Notes under the pieces: generated by a model
Database searches by the model: none
What the model was told of the DNA's origin: nothing
Seen by the model: only the letters and a program-made list of their open reading frames with translations
Program-made: the position numbers and the translations under genes
Shown here: piece by piece, positions 9,466-21,214 of the stretch
Numbering within the stretch: the first letter of the stretch is position 1
How the letters are laid out: each line of letters opens with the position of its first letter
Assembly (NCBI GenBank): GCA_036251705.1
Contig: CP133959.1
Location: forward strand, 992,001 to 1,056,000
Reading direction: 5' to 3'
DNA from: Orbaceae bacterium lpD01
Lineage (GTDB): Bacteria > Pseudomonadota > Gammaproteobacteria > Enterobacterales > Orbaceae
DNA length: 64,000 nucleotides

Positions 9466-10221
9466 ATGACAAATAGTATGTTAGACAAAGGTAGCTTAGA
9501 TAAAAATACCTTAGAGACTAGTACTTTAGAGGCTAGTCCCGCACAGAACAGAGCTTTAGAAAATAGTCCTTCAGAAAACAGTCCCTTAAAAGATAATACC
9601 CTGACGCCGCATACCGCAAAAGAGAGCAGCTTAGCTGAAACGTTTCTCAGCGCGGCAGCGCAGGGACAGTTAACCTGCTTAAAACGTTGTCTTGAGATGG
9701 GCGTGGATATCAATGTGACCAACCGGCAAGGCCGCACGGCGATGATTAATGCCAGTTTGCATCAACATTATGACTGTGTGGCTTGGTTGATTGAGGCCGG
9801 TGCGGATGTAAATAAACAAGATCAAACCTGTTTTAATCCGTTTTTGCTGAGCTGCTTAAATAATGATTTAACCTTATTGCGGCTGGTGTTACCCGCACAA
9901 CCTAATCTGGACTTGTTAACTCGTTTTGGCGGCGTTGGACTCACGCCAGCTTGTGAAAAAGGTCATATTGCGATTGTGCGTGAACTACTCGAAAAAACCG
10001 ACATCAATGTTAATCATACTAACTTTGTCGGCTGGACGCCGTTACTCGAAGCGATTGTGCTGAATGATGGCGGCGAGACACAGCAACAGATCGTGCAGCT
10101 GCTGTTAAGCCATGGCGCCAATCCGCATATGACTGATAAATATGGTAAAACGCCTTTAACGCTTGCGCAAGAGAAGGGCTACCACAATATTGCTCAGTTA
10201 CTGATCGCGGCGGGGGCCTAA
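9466..10221 (+). CDS. Ankyrin-repeat protein with a repetitive N-terminus
   Basis: This is a 251-residue protein. From about residue 50 it carries five to six ankyrin repeats, seen as repeated turns such as GRTAMINAS, GADVNKQD, GGVGLTPACEKGH, GWTPLLEAI and YGKTPLTLAQEKGYHNIAQLL; the last repeat ends the protein. It resembles E. coli YahD in size of the ankyrin part. Residues 6-45 are low-complexity and built of 5-residue units (SLDKN, TLETS, TLEAS and so on). The ribosome site AAGGAG seven bases before the ATG supports translation of this N-terminus. No signal peptide is present, so it is probably cytoplasmic. Ankyrin repeats bind partner proteins; the partner is unknown. Confidence 0.85.
   Translation: MTNSMLDKGSLDKNTLETSTLEASPAQNRALENSPSENSPLKDNTLTPHTAKESSLAETFLSAAAQGQLTCLKRCLEMGVDINVTNRQGRTAMINASLHQHYDCVAWLIEAGADVNKQDQTCFNPFLLSCLNNDLTLLRLVLPAQPNLDLLTRFGGVGLTPACEKGHIAIVRELLEKTDINVNHTNFVGWTPLLEAIVLNDGGETQQQIVQLLLSHGANPHMTDKYGKTPLTLAQEKGYHNIAQLLIAAGA
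9481..9600 (+). repeat. Eight degenerate 15-bp tandem units inside the ankyrin gene
   Basis: Units begin at 9481, 9496, 9511, 9526, 9541, 9556, 9571 and 9586. Most start with TTAGA or a close variant and end in AGTCC, AGTACT or ATACC. The period of 15 keeps the reading frame and encodes pentapeptides of the form T/S-L-E/D-x-S/N. Unit 5 is the most diverged. Confidence 0.8.
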
Positions 10222-10494
10222 TCCAGTCAGACTGATTTGTCCAGAAGGTCAAGCGCCAAGTGTGGTATCGATTGTCAACCATCATCAGCGGCAATCATCG
10301 CTAACGGGATCGGTCACCCACTTTTTATTGCCATGCAGGCCGGTTTGGTGTCGGTCTTTATGCGGCACTAAAAGCCCAGCTGGTGAGAATATTGCGTCAT
10401 TCAAATAGTTTTGCTTATCCCAGATAGCGATCTGACAGCGATCACGGCAGACTGCAATCAGCAGTGATCGTTGTCTGGGTGATATCAACACGTA

Positions 10495-10959
10495 TCAGGC
10501 TGGCATCTCAACGATGACTGACGTCATGCGCCAGTGATTAAGCATCTCACGCAGGATCAGTAACGTTAAGGTAAATTCGCTGGTGATGGGCAACTTATCC
10601 AGGCTGGCCGGTCTGCCGTGAATAATATCGGCCAGTCGGTTAAACAGATCTTCTACTTGTTTAAGGGTGATTTCACAACTCGGTTTGGTTTCTAAACCAA
10701 GTAGCTGCGCCATCAGCTGAATCTGCGGATTATGAGTGTGTAACTGGCCCGCTGGCGGCAATTTGGCATACAGCGGCATAATCTGATCTTCAATCTGCAT
10801 AATCGCCGTTTCGGTTTCCCGCGGTGAAGCCGGCAGCTGTTTTAAGGGATTACCGATAATGGTCTGGTTACCGATCGGCACATTAAGCTGCTGACCCGCA
10901 AAATAGAGGGTGGTTTGCTGCGGCTCAATGGTCAGTTCGATAGCGGTTTTCTGGGTCAT
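10495..10959 (-). CDS. Conserved-looking protein of unknown function
   Basis: This frame of about 154 residues reads as a normal soluble protein with no signal peptide and no membrane segment. The N-terminal third is beta-rich (IELTIEPQQTTLYFAGQQLN), and the C-terminal half is helical with LFNRLADIIHGRP and a Leu-rich helix near the end. I do not recognise the family. ATG at 10959 is preferred over TTG at 10965. The ribosome site is weak. It is convergent with the ankyrin gene and next to the decayed region at 11.0-11.4 kb, so it could be a survivor of a partly lost gene group. Confidence 0.5.
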   Translation of the reverse strand: MTQKTAIELTIEPQQTTLYFAGQQLNVPIGNQTIIGNPLKQLPASPRETETAIMQIEDQIMPLYAKLPPAGQLHTHNPQIQLMAQLLGLETKPSCEITLKQVEDLFNRLADIIHGRPASLDKLPITSEFTLTLLILREMLNHWRMTSVIVEMPA

Positions 10960-11047
10960 ACTCAATGTCGGCTTATAATGGCGTAAAGCCGATCACGTTA
11001 GCCGAAAAGCGGCTGTTTGGCAACTAAATCTTATTTGACCCACATAA

Positions 11048-11251
11048 CCTTGGTCGGCGCAGCTAAGTTATACCGCCAGCGTGGATTTTTATCACAATGG
11101 TTTGGGCACGGTCACGGAGATAAATACCGCCGAGATTACGCTATTTACCGCGCAAATTGCGCAAATTGACGCTTATACCAGTGCCTTAATTGCCTCGGTA
11201 GATTTGGCCTTTTCCCTTGGTGAGCTCGGCCAAGCGATACCTTCATTTTAA
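11048..11251 (+). pseudogene. Relic of a TolC/NodT-type outer-membrane efflux gene (3' end)
   Basis: This frame encodes about 67 residues ending in TAA, with no start and a stop just upstream. It contains SYTASVDFYHNGLGTVTEIN, then TAEITLFTAQIAQIDAYTSAL and LAFSLGELGQA. The pattern 'S-x-x-x-Y-x-x-G-x-G-T-x-T-E-x-x-x-A-x-x-x-L-x-x-A' followed by a helix ending S-L-G-x-L-G is the signature of the last coiled-coil hairpin of outer membrane factors of tripartite efflux pumps. The rest of the gene is missing and no pump or adaptor gene is near. The assignment rests on motif recognition only. Confidence 0.55.
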
Positions 11252-11295
11252 AAGGGCATCCGACCATATCAGGGACGGGTATTCAGGCCTGTAGG

Positions 11296-11435
11296 TATTG
11301 AGGAATCGTATTAAGGGACTTGAATAAAGGGACTATTCTTAAGGAACTGTCATTAAGGAACTGTTATTAAAGAACCATTATTAAGGAACGAGTATTAAGA
11401 AACCAGTATTAAGAAACGGGTATTAAGGATAGTAA
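11296..11435. repeat. 14-bp tandem repeat array, ten units
   Basis: Ten adjacent units of exactly 14 bases follow the consensus ATTAAGGAACTGTT, with units starting at 11296, 11310, 11324, 11338, 11352, 11366, 11380, 11394, 11408 and 11422. The first and last units are the most diverged. The ATTAA-GGA core is nearly constant and the last three or four bases vary. Because 14 is not a multiple of 3 and each unit carries TAA, all plus-strand frames are closed, so the array is noncoding. There are no unique spacers, so it is not a CRISPR. Confidence 0.9.
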
Positions 11436-11637
11436 GAATACAATTTTTGGGTTCATGCTATGTTACGCGTGTTATCAGATAAAGGTTCGGGCAAAACCGG
11501 TCTTTGTGAGGTTGAATGAGTGATTAAAAGTCCATTCAGGCGGCCAACTCGACGGGTTAAAAAATTCGTTCAAATCAACTTTGTATTGCGGCGCGATCGC
11601 GTATAATAAATCGTTATCTACTTATCAGGAGTCAACC

Positions 11638-12432
11638 GTGCCAAAGCGTGATGAACAGGCCTTAAATCAGTTATTAACCGTGATGAAGCGTCTGCGTGAT
11701 CCTCAGACTGGCTGTGAATGGGATCGGGTACAGACCTTTGCGTCGATTGTGCCTTATACCTTAGAAGAGACCTATGAGGTACTCGATGCGATTGCGCGTC
11801 AGGATTTCGCCGAGTTGAAAGTTGAACTGGGCGATCTGCTCTATCAAATAATATTTTATGCTGAGATGGCCGATGAGCAAGGCTTTTTCCATTTTTATGA
11901 TGTTTGTCAGGCGATAACCGATAAGCTGATACGGCGACACCCGCATATCTTTGCCGGTGAAACCCTACCTGCCGATAAGCAGTGGGAGCAGCGTAAACAG
12001 CAGGAAAGAGCCGAGAAGCAGCAGTTTTCTGTACTTGATGATATTCCGCACACCTTACCGGCATTAATGCGCGCCGAAAAGATTCAAAAACGCTGTGCCA
12101 GTGTCGGGTTTGATTGGGAAACCCTAGGTCCGGTGGTGGCTAAGGTGAAAGAGGAGCTGGCGGAAGTGATGGCCGAAGTTAATCAACCGGTGGTCGATCA
12201 AGAGAAGGTCACCGAGGAGGTGGGCGATTTACTGTTTGCCGTGGTTAATTTATCTCGTCATCTGGGACAAAAAGCCGAAACGACCTTGCAACAAGCCAAT
12301 CAAAAATTTGAAGCGCGTTTCAGACAGGTTGAGCAGATTATCGCCGCGCAGCAGATAACCATGCAAGATGCCTCGTTAGCGCAGATGGAAGCGGCCTGGC
12401 AGCAAGTGAAAGCTCAGGAAAAAGGTGAATAA
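11638..12432 (+). CDS. mazG: Nucleoside triphosphate pyrophosphohydrolase MazG
   Basis: MazG hydrolyses NTPs and dNTPs to monophosphates and pyrophosphate, and lowers ppGpp during starvation in E. coli. The 264-residue protein (E. coli 263) has two MazG folds. The N-terminal copy shows MKRLRDPQTGCEWD, YTLEETYEVLDAI and the metal-binding ELGDLLYQ. The C-terminal copy shows KVKEELAEVMAEV and EEVGDLLFAVVNLSRHLG. The start is GTG at 11638, placed nine bases after the CAGGAG ribosome site; a longer frame from 11581 lacks support. As in E. coli it precedes pyrG-eno, but here two extra genes are inserted. Confidence 0.95.
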   Translation: MPKRDEQALNQLLTVMKRLRDPQTGCEWDRVQTFASIVPYTLEETYEVLDAIARQDFAELKVELGDLLYQIIFYAEMADEQGFFHFYDVCQAITDKLIRRHPHIFAGETLPADKQWEQRKQQERAEKQQFSVLDDIPHTLPALMRAEKIQKRCASVGFDWETLGPVVAKVKEELAEVMAEVNQPVVDQEKVTEEVGDLLFAVVNLSRHLGQKAETTLQQANQKFEARFRQVEQIIAAQQITMQDASLAQMEAAWQQVKAQEKGE

Positions 12433-12615
12433 CCTGTCGATTTGCATCAGTGGCAACTGACGCTAAACGTAATGTGTTAGATTGATTTGAACGGCCAGCG
12501 TATCTGGCGGGATCAATCAATTGCCGGATGTGCGAGCAGCCAGACATGACGCTGAGGCTAAATCAGGGTAGAATAAGCCAAAATAGTATTTATAGATGAT
12601 GACAAATAGGTGTTG

Positions 12616-13062
12616 ATGATTATGGCAACGGTAAAAAATGAGTTATTTGAAGAGATTAATGCTTGGTCAAACAACGCGGTATTAAATAGTCCAGCGTGGA
12701 GTTTAAATCAGCTCGATTATAGTGAAAAAAGTGTCAGTGCTGTTGAGATTATTATCGATGAGATCTCAGCAAAACATCATGAGATTTCCGAAGAGCAGCT
12801 CGATATGTTGGCGCAAGAGTACGGCTGTTATCTGCTGATAACAGCCTGGCGCCTGTATGGGGGTGAGTTTTACTGGAATGAAGATCTGCAGCAACCGATG
12901 CTGATTGTCGGTGAACCTGAGACCTGCATTATCCTGTTAACTTGGCAAAAAGTGAAAGGTCGCCTGCTGGGTGACAAAGTCGATCATTTAGGCTATTTCT
13001 TTGAGCAGTTCTCACTCGATGCCAAAGCCACTGAGTCGGGTAAACAAGTGTTATATATGTAA
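12616..13062 (+). CDS. Small protein of unknown function
   Basis: This is a 148-residue soluble acidic protein with an N-terminal helical region and a central EYGCYLLITAWRLYGGEFYW followed by PMLIVGEPET and a final VDHLGYFFEQF. The alternation of EYGCYL, a Trp/Gly-rich strand and an aromatic tail recalls small cytoplasmic proteins of the DUF3806/immunity-like type, but I cannot name the family with confidence. GTG 12610, ATG 12616 and ATG 12622 are possible starts; ATG 12616 sits best behind TAGG. It lies 66 bases before the YbjD-like gene in the same direction, so co-transcription is possible. Confidence 0.65.
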   Translation: MIMATVKNELFEEINAWSNNAVLNSPAWSLNQLDYSEKSVSAVEIIIDEISAKHHEISEEQLDMLAQEYGCYLLITAWRLYGGEFYWNEDLQQPMLIVGEPETCIILLTWQKVKGRLLGDKVDHLGYFFEQFSLDAKATESGKQVLYM

Positions 13063-13128
13063 TTGATATCGGTGATCTGGATAGGTCATCCGCACTAAAT
13101 CAAGCCATGTTTGTCGAAAAGGATTGCT

Positions 13129-14775
13129 ATGTACTTAAAGCGTGTTGAGATTGTCGGTTTTCGGGGTATCAATCAGCTGGTATTAGATATCGATCCTAAT
13201 CAGATGATGCTCACTGGCGAGAATACCTGGGGAAAATCGAGTTTACTCGGCGCGCTGTCATTACTGTCGCCTGAGCAGCTAGATTATCCGTTTACCGCCC
13301 GAGATTTTTATCAGCCAACGCCTGATCAGCCAGCGCCGGCCGAACAGGCGTTGCCGTCACAGCGGGCAACGCTGAGTTTTACCTTTGCAGAAAAACAGTC
13401 GGGGCAGTGGCAAAGTCCGATTTATCAGCTGTTTGAGCCGGTTGCTGAAGTGGCTGAAGAGGGCCTGAAACAGTTGACCTATCAAATCCTGGCGACCCGC
13501 ACCTCTGCCAATGATATCGTGATGGCCTACCATTTTTTAGATCGGCAAGGTCAGGTCATGGCGACAGATGCCCAGCTAGCCGAACGTCGCCAGTATCTGG
13601 TGCGACTAAGCCCGGTGATGCGCCTAAAAAATCCTTTGCAGCATGAGATGAAAGGGGTTTCCCCGGAAATCCTCTCTGATCACTATCTGGAGTTACTCTC
13701 ACATCAGCTTAAAGCAGCACAGACTAGCCTCAGTGGCGATGACGTATTTAAGGGATTACAGGTGGCGCGCGCGTTAATGTCCTATTATCTGGTTGATAGC
13801 CATCAACGCGATAAACTGAAACGGCAGGCACCGCTGGGTTACCAGCCGAGTTTAACTGACTGGAATGTACTTGATCGCTTTAATCATGCACTGGATGGTT
13901 TAGAGGACGAGTATACCCGGTTAAGTTTATTAGCGGTGTTTACTGGTTTACTGTGCTCTGAAGAGGGTCAGGCCTGGTCAGCCGCTGCGATGCCGATTTT
14001 ATTGTTAGAAGAGCCGGAAAGTCAGCTGCATCCGATTATTTTGTCAGTCGCGATGCATCTGCTTGGTCACCTGCCGGTACAAAAGATTATTACCACCAAC
14101 TCCAGTGACACGCTGGCGCTGGCGGAGCTGATGCAGATTTATCGCCTAAAGCGCTATCCAGACTATATTGAAGCCAAACATGTCAACGAGAAATCTCTGG
14201 GACATAGTGATGTGCGCCGGATTAAATTTCATATTCTCTATCGACGTTCGGCAGCGCTGTTTGCCCGTACCTGGTTATTGGTTGAAGGTGAGACCGAGGT
14301 GTGGATTTTACGCGAACTGGCGGAACAAGCGGGCTATTACCTGAACTCTGAAGGGGTACAGATCATTGAGTTTGCGCAGTGTGGCCTGAAACCACTGATA
14401 AAATATGCCCAGCAGATGGGCATTCACTGGCATGTGTTGACGGATGGTGATCAAGCCGGTAAAAAATATGCCGACACCGTGCGATCGCTCTGTCCGCAGG
14501 AGCGCCAGCTGGATGATTATTTAACGGTGTTGCCGGCTAAAGATATGGAAAACTTTATGTTCCGGCATGGCTTTAGCCATATCTATAAAATGATGGCCTG
14601 TGGCACCACCGCCCATATTGATATGCCGATCTCCCGTATTATTCAAAAAGCCATTCATAAATCGTCTAAACCGGATTTAGCCGTAGCCATTTGTGATGAC
14701 GCCAGAGCCAGAGGACTGCAAGCTATCCCTAATCTGTTTAAGCAGATGTTTGCCCGAATTGTAAAATCTTCTTAA
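13129..14775 (+). CDS. ybjD: YbjD-like OLD-family ATPase/TOPRIM nuclease
   Basis: This 548-residue protein matches E. coli YbjD (552). The N-terminal ABC-type ATPase begins RVEIVGFRGI with Walker A GENTWGKSSLL (about residues 31-41). The Walker B/D-loop region is seen as ILLLEEPESQLHPI, followed by KIITTNSSDTLALA. The C-terminal TOPRIM domain shows WLLVEGETE (catalytic Glu) and HVLTDGDQAGKKYA (the DxD-like DGD). Such proteins (OLD class, DUF2813) bind and cut DNA in phage-defence relatives such as GajA; the role of chromosomal YbjD is not known. The start ATG at 13129 follows AAAGGA. Upstream in-frame codons from 13111 lack a ribosome site. Confidence 0.88.
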   Translation: MYLKRVEIVGFRGINQLVLDIDPNQMMLTGENTWGKSSLLGALSLLSPEQLDYPFTARDFYQPTPDQPAPAEQALPSQRATLSFTFAEKQSGQWQSPIYQLFEPVAEVAEEGLKQLTYQILATRTSANDIVMAYHFLDRQGQVMATDAQLAERRQYLVRLSPVMRLKNPLQHEMKGVSPEILSDHYLELLSHQLKAAQTSLSGDDVFKGLQVARALMSYYLVDSHQRDKLKRQAPLGYQPSLTDWNVLDRFNHALDGLEDEYTRLSLLAVFTGLLCSEEGQAWSAAAMPILLLEEPESQLHPIILSVAMHLLGHLPVQKIITTNSSDTLALAELMQIYRLKRYPDYIEAKHVNEKSLGHSDVRRIKFHILYRRSAALFARTWLLVEGETEVWILRELAEQAGYYLNSEGVQIIEFAQCGLKPLIKYAQQMGIHWHVLTDGDQAGKKYADTVRSLCPQERQLDDYLTVLPAKDMENFMFRHGFSHIYKMMACGTTAHIDMPISRIIQKAIHKSSKPDLAVAICDDARARGLQAIPNLFKQMFARIVKSS

Positions 14776-14960
14776 CAGGATCTTTTAACTATCTTAATAG
14801 ATAATCAAACCGCGGAAGCCGTAAAATAGCCGGATTGCGATAAGGGACACGATCTCTGGCAGTTTGTTGCGATAGATGACGATAAAAAGAACATAGAGTA
14901 ACTGAAATCTGGCATAATGTGGGGCGATGTCTGCAATGGTATAACGTCGATTTAATGTAA

Positions 14961-16703
<1,743 letters not shown>

Positions 16704-16743
16704 CAGCAGAATTATTTTTTAATTTTTTACTATGTCATAATAG

Positions 16744-18060
<1,317 letters not shown>

Positions 18061-18081
18061 TAATCCTGCTTACCACTGATG

Positions 18082-18112
18082 AAAAAATCCCGCTTAGGCG
18101 GGATTTTTTTTG
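18082..18112 (+). terminator. Intrinsic terminator of eno
   Basis: An A6 tract leads into the stem ATCCCGC/GCGGGAT with a TTAG loop, followed by a run of eight T. This is a strong rho-independent terminator 20 bases after the eno stop. Confidence 0.93.
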
Positions 18113-18410
18113 CTTAAAAATCGGCGATCTGGTGCTTATCTTGTTGCATTGTTCACGCCAATTTTGATGACCTTATGCTGCGTAGCTATGTTTGGTATCA
18201 CTGAGTTTTAGGCTGACTGAAGCTGTTTGGGCGGATGGGATTAAAAAGATGAAAAACAGATGCCGGCATAAAAAAATTTATGGCAAAATTACTTGAAATT
18301 AGTTTAAAAGCACAAATCTTATCACTATGCGAAGATTTAAGTCACTGAATCGAAAGTTGTTTATTCCTTTTATCACTTAATTCAATTTAACGCTTAAGGA
18401 GAGTTTTACG
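18113..18410 (+). promoter_or_regulatory. Region before clpB with a possible heat-shock promoter element
   Basis: No gene is visible in these ~300 bases. CTTGAAA at 18292-18298 is an exact match to the sigma-32 -35 core. The expected -10 zone about 13 bases on reads CACAAAT, only a partial match to CCCCAT. This supports heat-shock control of clpB, as known in E. coli, without proving it. The ribosome site AAGGAG stands at 18398-18403. Confidence 0.35.
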
Positions 18411-20984
18411 ATGCGTTTAGATCGATTAACCAATAAATTTCAACAGGCTTTAGTGGATGCCCAGTCACTGGCATTAGGTAAAGATAATCAATATATTGAG
18501 CCTGTTCATTTGATGTCAGCACTGCTCAATCAGGAAGGCGGTAGTGTCAAACCTTTATTAGTGACCGCGGGTGTCAATGTCGCCACGCTGAGCCAGAATT
18601 TAGCCAATGAGATTGACAAGTTACCTCAGGTACAGGGAACGGGTGGTGATATTCATCCGTCCAATGAGTTTGTGCGGGTGCTGAATCTGTGTGACAAGAT
18701 AGCCCAAAAAAATAGTGATAGTTATATTTCATCGGAACTGTTTGTACAGGCCGCTTTGGAAGATAACGGTAAACTGGCTGATTTAATGAAAAAAGCCGGC
18801 TTAACCCAAGAGCGATTAAACCAGGCGATTAACCAGATTAGAGGAGGCGCTAACGTGAATGACGCCAATGCTGAAGATCAGCGCGATGCACTCAAAAAAT
18901 ATACCATTGATTTAACCGAACGCGCGGAACAAGGTAAGCTTGATCCCGTGATTGGACGTGATGAAGAGATTCGTCGTACCATTCAGGTTTTGCAGCGCCG
19001 CACCAAAAATAATCCGGTCTTAATTGGTGAACCGGGTGTTGGTAAAACGGCGATCGTGGAAGGCTTAGCGCAGCGTATTGTCGATGGTGAGATTCCGGAA
19101 GGCTTGCGCAATAAACGCGTATTATCACTCGATATGGGGGCACTGATTGCTGGGGCTAAATATCGTGGTGAATTTGAAGAGCGTCTGAAAGCCTTGCTGA
19201 AAGATCTAGCCAAAGAAGAGGGTCGTATTATCCTGTTTATCGACGAGATTCATACAATGGTCGGCGCTGGTAAAAGCGATGGCGCGATGGATGCGGGTAA
19301 TATGTTAAAACCGGCGCTGGCGCGCGGTGAACTGCACTGTGTTGGTGCGACCACCTTAGATGAGTATCGCCAATATGTCGAGAAAGATCCGGCGTTAGAG
19401 CGTCGTTTCCAGAAAGTGTATGTGGCCGAGCCAACGGTTGAAGATACCATTGCGATTTTACGGGGTCTAAAAGAGCGTTACGAGCTGCATCATCATGTAC
19501 AAATTACCGATCCGGCTATCGTTGCTGCTGCCACATTATCGCACCGTTATATTTCTGATCGCATGTTACCGGATAAAGCGATTGACTTAATTGATGAAGC
19601 CGCTTCAAGTATCCGCATGCAGATGGACTCGAAACCAGAATCACTCGATCGTCTTGAACGTCGGATTATTCAGTTAAAACTGGAGCAGCAGGCGCTGAAA
19701 AAAGAGACCGATGAGGCCAGTAAGAAACGGCTTGAGATGCTGAGCGATGAGTTAAACAGCAAAGAGCAAGAGTACGCTTCACTCGAAGAGGCGTGGAAAG
19801 CTGAGAAAGCCGCAGTTTCCGGTACCCAAACCATTAAAGCCGATTTAGAGAAAGCCCGTACTGAGCTTGAACAGGCCAGACGTGCGGGTGATTTGAATAA
19901 GATGTCAGAGCTGCAGTATGGTCAGATTCCTGAGCTGGAAAAGCAGCTGGCGTTAGCGACGCAATCTGAGGGTAAAACCATGAAGTTGCTGCGTAATAAA
20001 GTGACTGAACATGAGATTGCGGAAGTGTTATCCAAAGCCACCGGTATTCCGGTTTCCCGTATGCTGGAGGGCGAAAAAGATAAGCTGCTACATATGGAAG
20101 CGAACTTACACCAGCGCGTGATTGGCCAAAATGAGGCGGTCGTTGCGGTATCCAATGCGATTCGTCGTAGTCGGGCAGGCTTATCCGATCCTAATCGACC
20201 GATTGGTTCATTTTTATTCTTAGGCCCAACTGGGGTAGGTAAAACTGAACTGTGTAAAGCACTGGCTAACTTTATGTTTGATAGCGAAGATGCGATGGTA
20301 CGTATCGATATGTCTGAGTTTATGGAGAAACACTCGGTTGCTCGTCTGATTGGTGCGCCGCCAGGTTATGTTGGTTATGAAGAAGGCGGTTATCTCACGG
20401 AAGCGGTCAGACGTCGACCCTATTCGGTTATCCTGCTCGATGAGGTAGAGAAAGCGCATCCGGATGTGTTTAATATCCTGTTGCAAGTACTTGATGATGG
20501 TCGCTTAACTGACGGTCAGGGACGCACGGTTGATTTCCGCAATACGGTTGTGATTATGACCTCTAACTTAGGATCAGATTTGATTCAAGGGCGTGATGAC
20601 ACTAGCTATGATGAAATGAAAGCGATGGTAATGACGGTTGTAGCGAAACACTTTAGGCCTGAGTTTATTAACCGTATTGATGAGACGGTGGTGTTCCATC
20701 CACTTGGCCGTGAGAATATCAAAGCGATTGCGAAAATTCAGTTAGCTCGTCTTGAAAAACGTCTCGAAGAGCGCGGTTATAGCTTGAACATCTCTGAGGC
20801 GGCTTTAGAGCAGTTAGCGCAGGTTGGTTTTGATCCGATTTACGGCGCACGTCCATTGAAACGGGCGATACAGCAAGAGATTGAAAATCCATTAGCTCAG
20901 CAGATGCTGTCGGGTAAATTAATCCCAGGGAAGACGATACAGCTTGATTTAGTCGATGATAATATTGTCGCTACCCAAGCTTAA
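18411..20984 (+). CDS. clpB: Disaggregase chaperone ClpB
   Basis: ClpB is the hexameric AAA+ disaggregase that works with DnaK. It is 857 residues, exactly the E. coli length. It shows the N-terminal substrate domain (residues 1-145), AAA-1 with Walker [10 protein letters not shown] and Walker [10 protein letters not shown], the long coiled-coil middle domain (about 410-530, rich in Lys/Glu/Gln), and AAA-2 with Walker [10 protein letters not shown] and Walker [12 protein letters not shown]. The pore loops [10 protein letters not shown] and GYVGYEEGG are intact. An in-frame GTG at residue 149 follows GAGGAGG and probably starts the shorter ClpB form. It ends at its own terminator. Confidence 0.98.
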   Translation: MRLDRLTNKFQQALVDAQSLALGKDNQYIEPVHLMSALLNQEGGSVKPLLVTAGVNVATLSQNLANEIDKLPQVQGTGGDIHPSNEFVRVLNLCDKIAQKNSDSYISSELFVQAALEDNGKLADLMKKAGLTQERLNQAINQIRGGANVNDANAEDQRDALKKYTIDLTERAEQGKLDPVIGRDEEIRRTIQVLQRRTKNNPVLIGEPGVGKTAIVEGLAQRIVDGEIPEGLRNKRVLSLDMGALIAGAKYRGEFEERLKALLKDLAKEEGRIILFIDEIHTMVGAGKSDGAMDAGNMLKPALARGELHCVGATTLDEYRQYVEKDPALERRFQKVYVAEPTVEDTIAILRGLKERYELHHHVQITDPAIVAAATLSHRYISDRMLPDKAIDLIDEAASSIRMQMDSKPESLDRLERRIIQLKLEQQALKKETDEASKKRLEMLSDELNSKEQEYASLEEAWKAEKAAVSGTQTIKADLEKARTELEQARRAGDLNKMSELQYGQIPELEKQLALATQSEGKTMKLLRNKVTEHEIAEVLSKATGIPVSRMLEGEKDKLLHMEANLHQRVIGQNEAVVAVSNAIRRSRAGLSDPNRPIGSFLFLGPTGVGKTELCKALANFMFDSEDAMVRIDMSEFMEKHSVARLIGAPPGYVGYEEGGYLTEAVRRRPYSVILLDEVEKAHPDVFNILLQVLDDGRLTDGQGRTVDFRNTVVIMTSNLGSDLIQGRDDTSYDEMKAMVMTVVAKHFRPEFINRIDETVVFHPLGRENIKAIAKIQLARLEKRLEERGYSLNISEAALEQLAQVGFDPIYGARPLKRAIQQEIENPLAQQMLSGKLIPGKTIQLDLVDDNIVATQA
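18841..18857 (+). promoter_or_regulatory. Internal ribosome site and GTG start for the short ClpB form
   Basis: GAGGAGG (18841-18847) is followed after seven bases by an in-frame GTG at 18855, codon 149. E. coli makes a truncated ClpB from a GTG at the same codon number. The site also encodes the end of the linker after the N-domain. Confidence 0.75.
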
Positions 20985-21002
20985 GCGTTAATAGAGGTAG
21001 AT

Positions 21003-21036
21003 GAAAATCGCTGGCTAAAACCAGCGATTTTTTTTG
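21003..21036 (+). terminator. Intrinsic terminator of clpB
   Basis: The stem AAATCGCTGG/CCAGCGATTT with a short A-rich loop is followed by an unbroken T-run. It begins 19 bases after the clpB stop. Confidence 0.93.
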
Positions 21037-21214
21037 TCTATCATATTGACATTAGCACATTTTAACGACGAATTATCAAGAATCTGCATAACATATGTGG
21101 AAAATAGCCGTAATTAACTTATAATACCGGTTACCTGTCTTATGATCTTTTATCAAACAAGCTGTTGGCTTGTTTTTTTATTCAGAGATTATTGTAAAAT
21201 CAAGGATATCAATC

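Noticed and set aside
9447-9737. Minus-strand frame across the ankyrin N-terminal repeats, Leu/Phe-rich
   Set aside because: The open frame follows from the 15-bp unit keeping phase on both strands; no ribosome site is present.
10285-10491. A 68-residue minus-strand frame after the unknown gene
   Set aside because: No start signal and unremarkable composition; probably chance or decayed sequence.
11296-11435. Reading the 14-bp array as a CRISPR
   Set aside because: The units are directly joined with no spacers, are too short, and there are no cas genes in the window.
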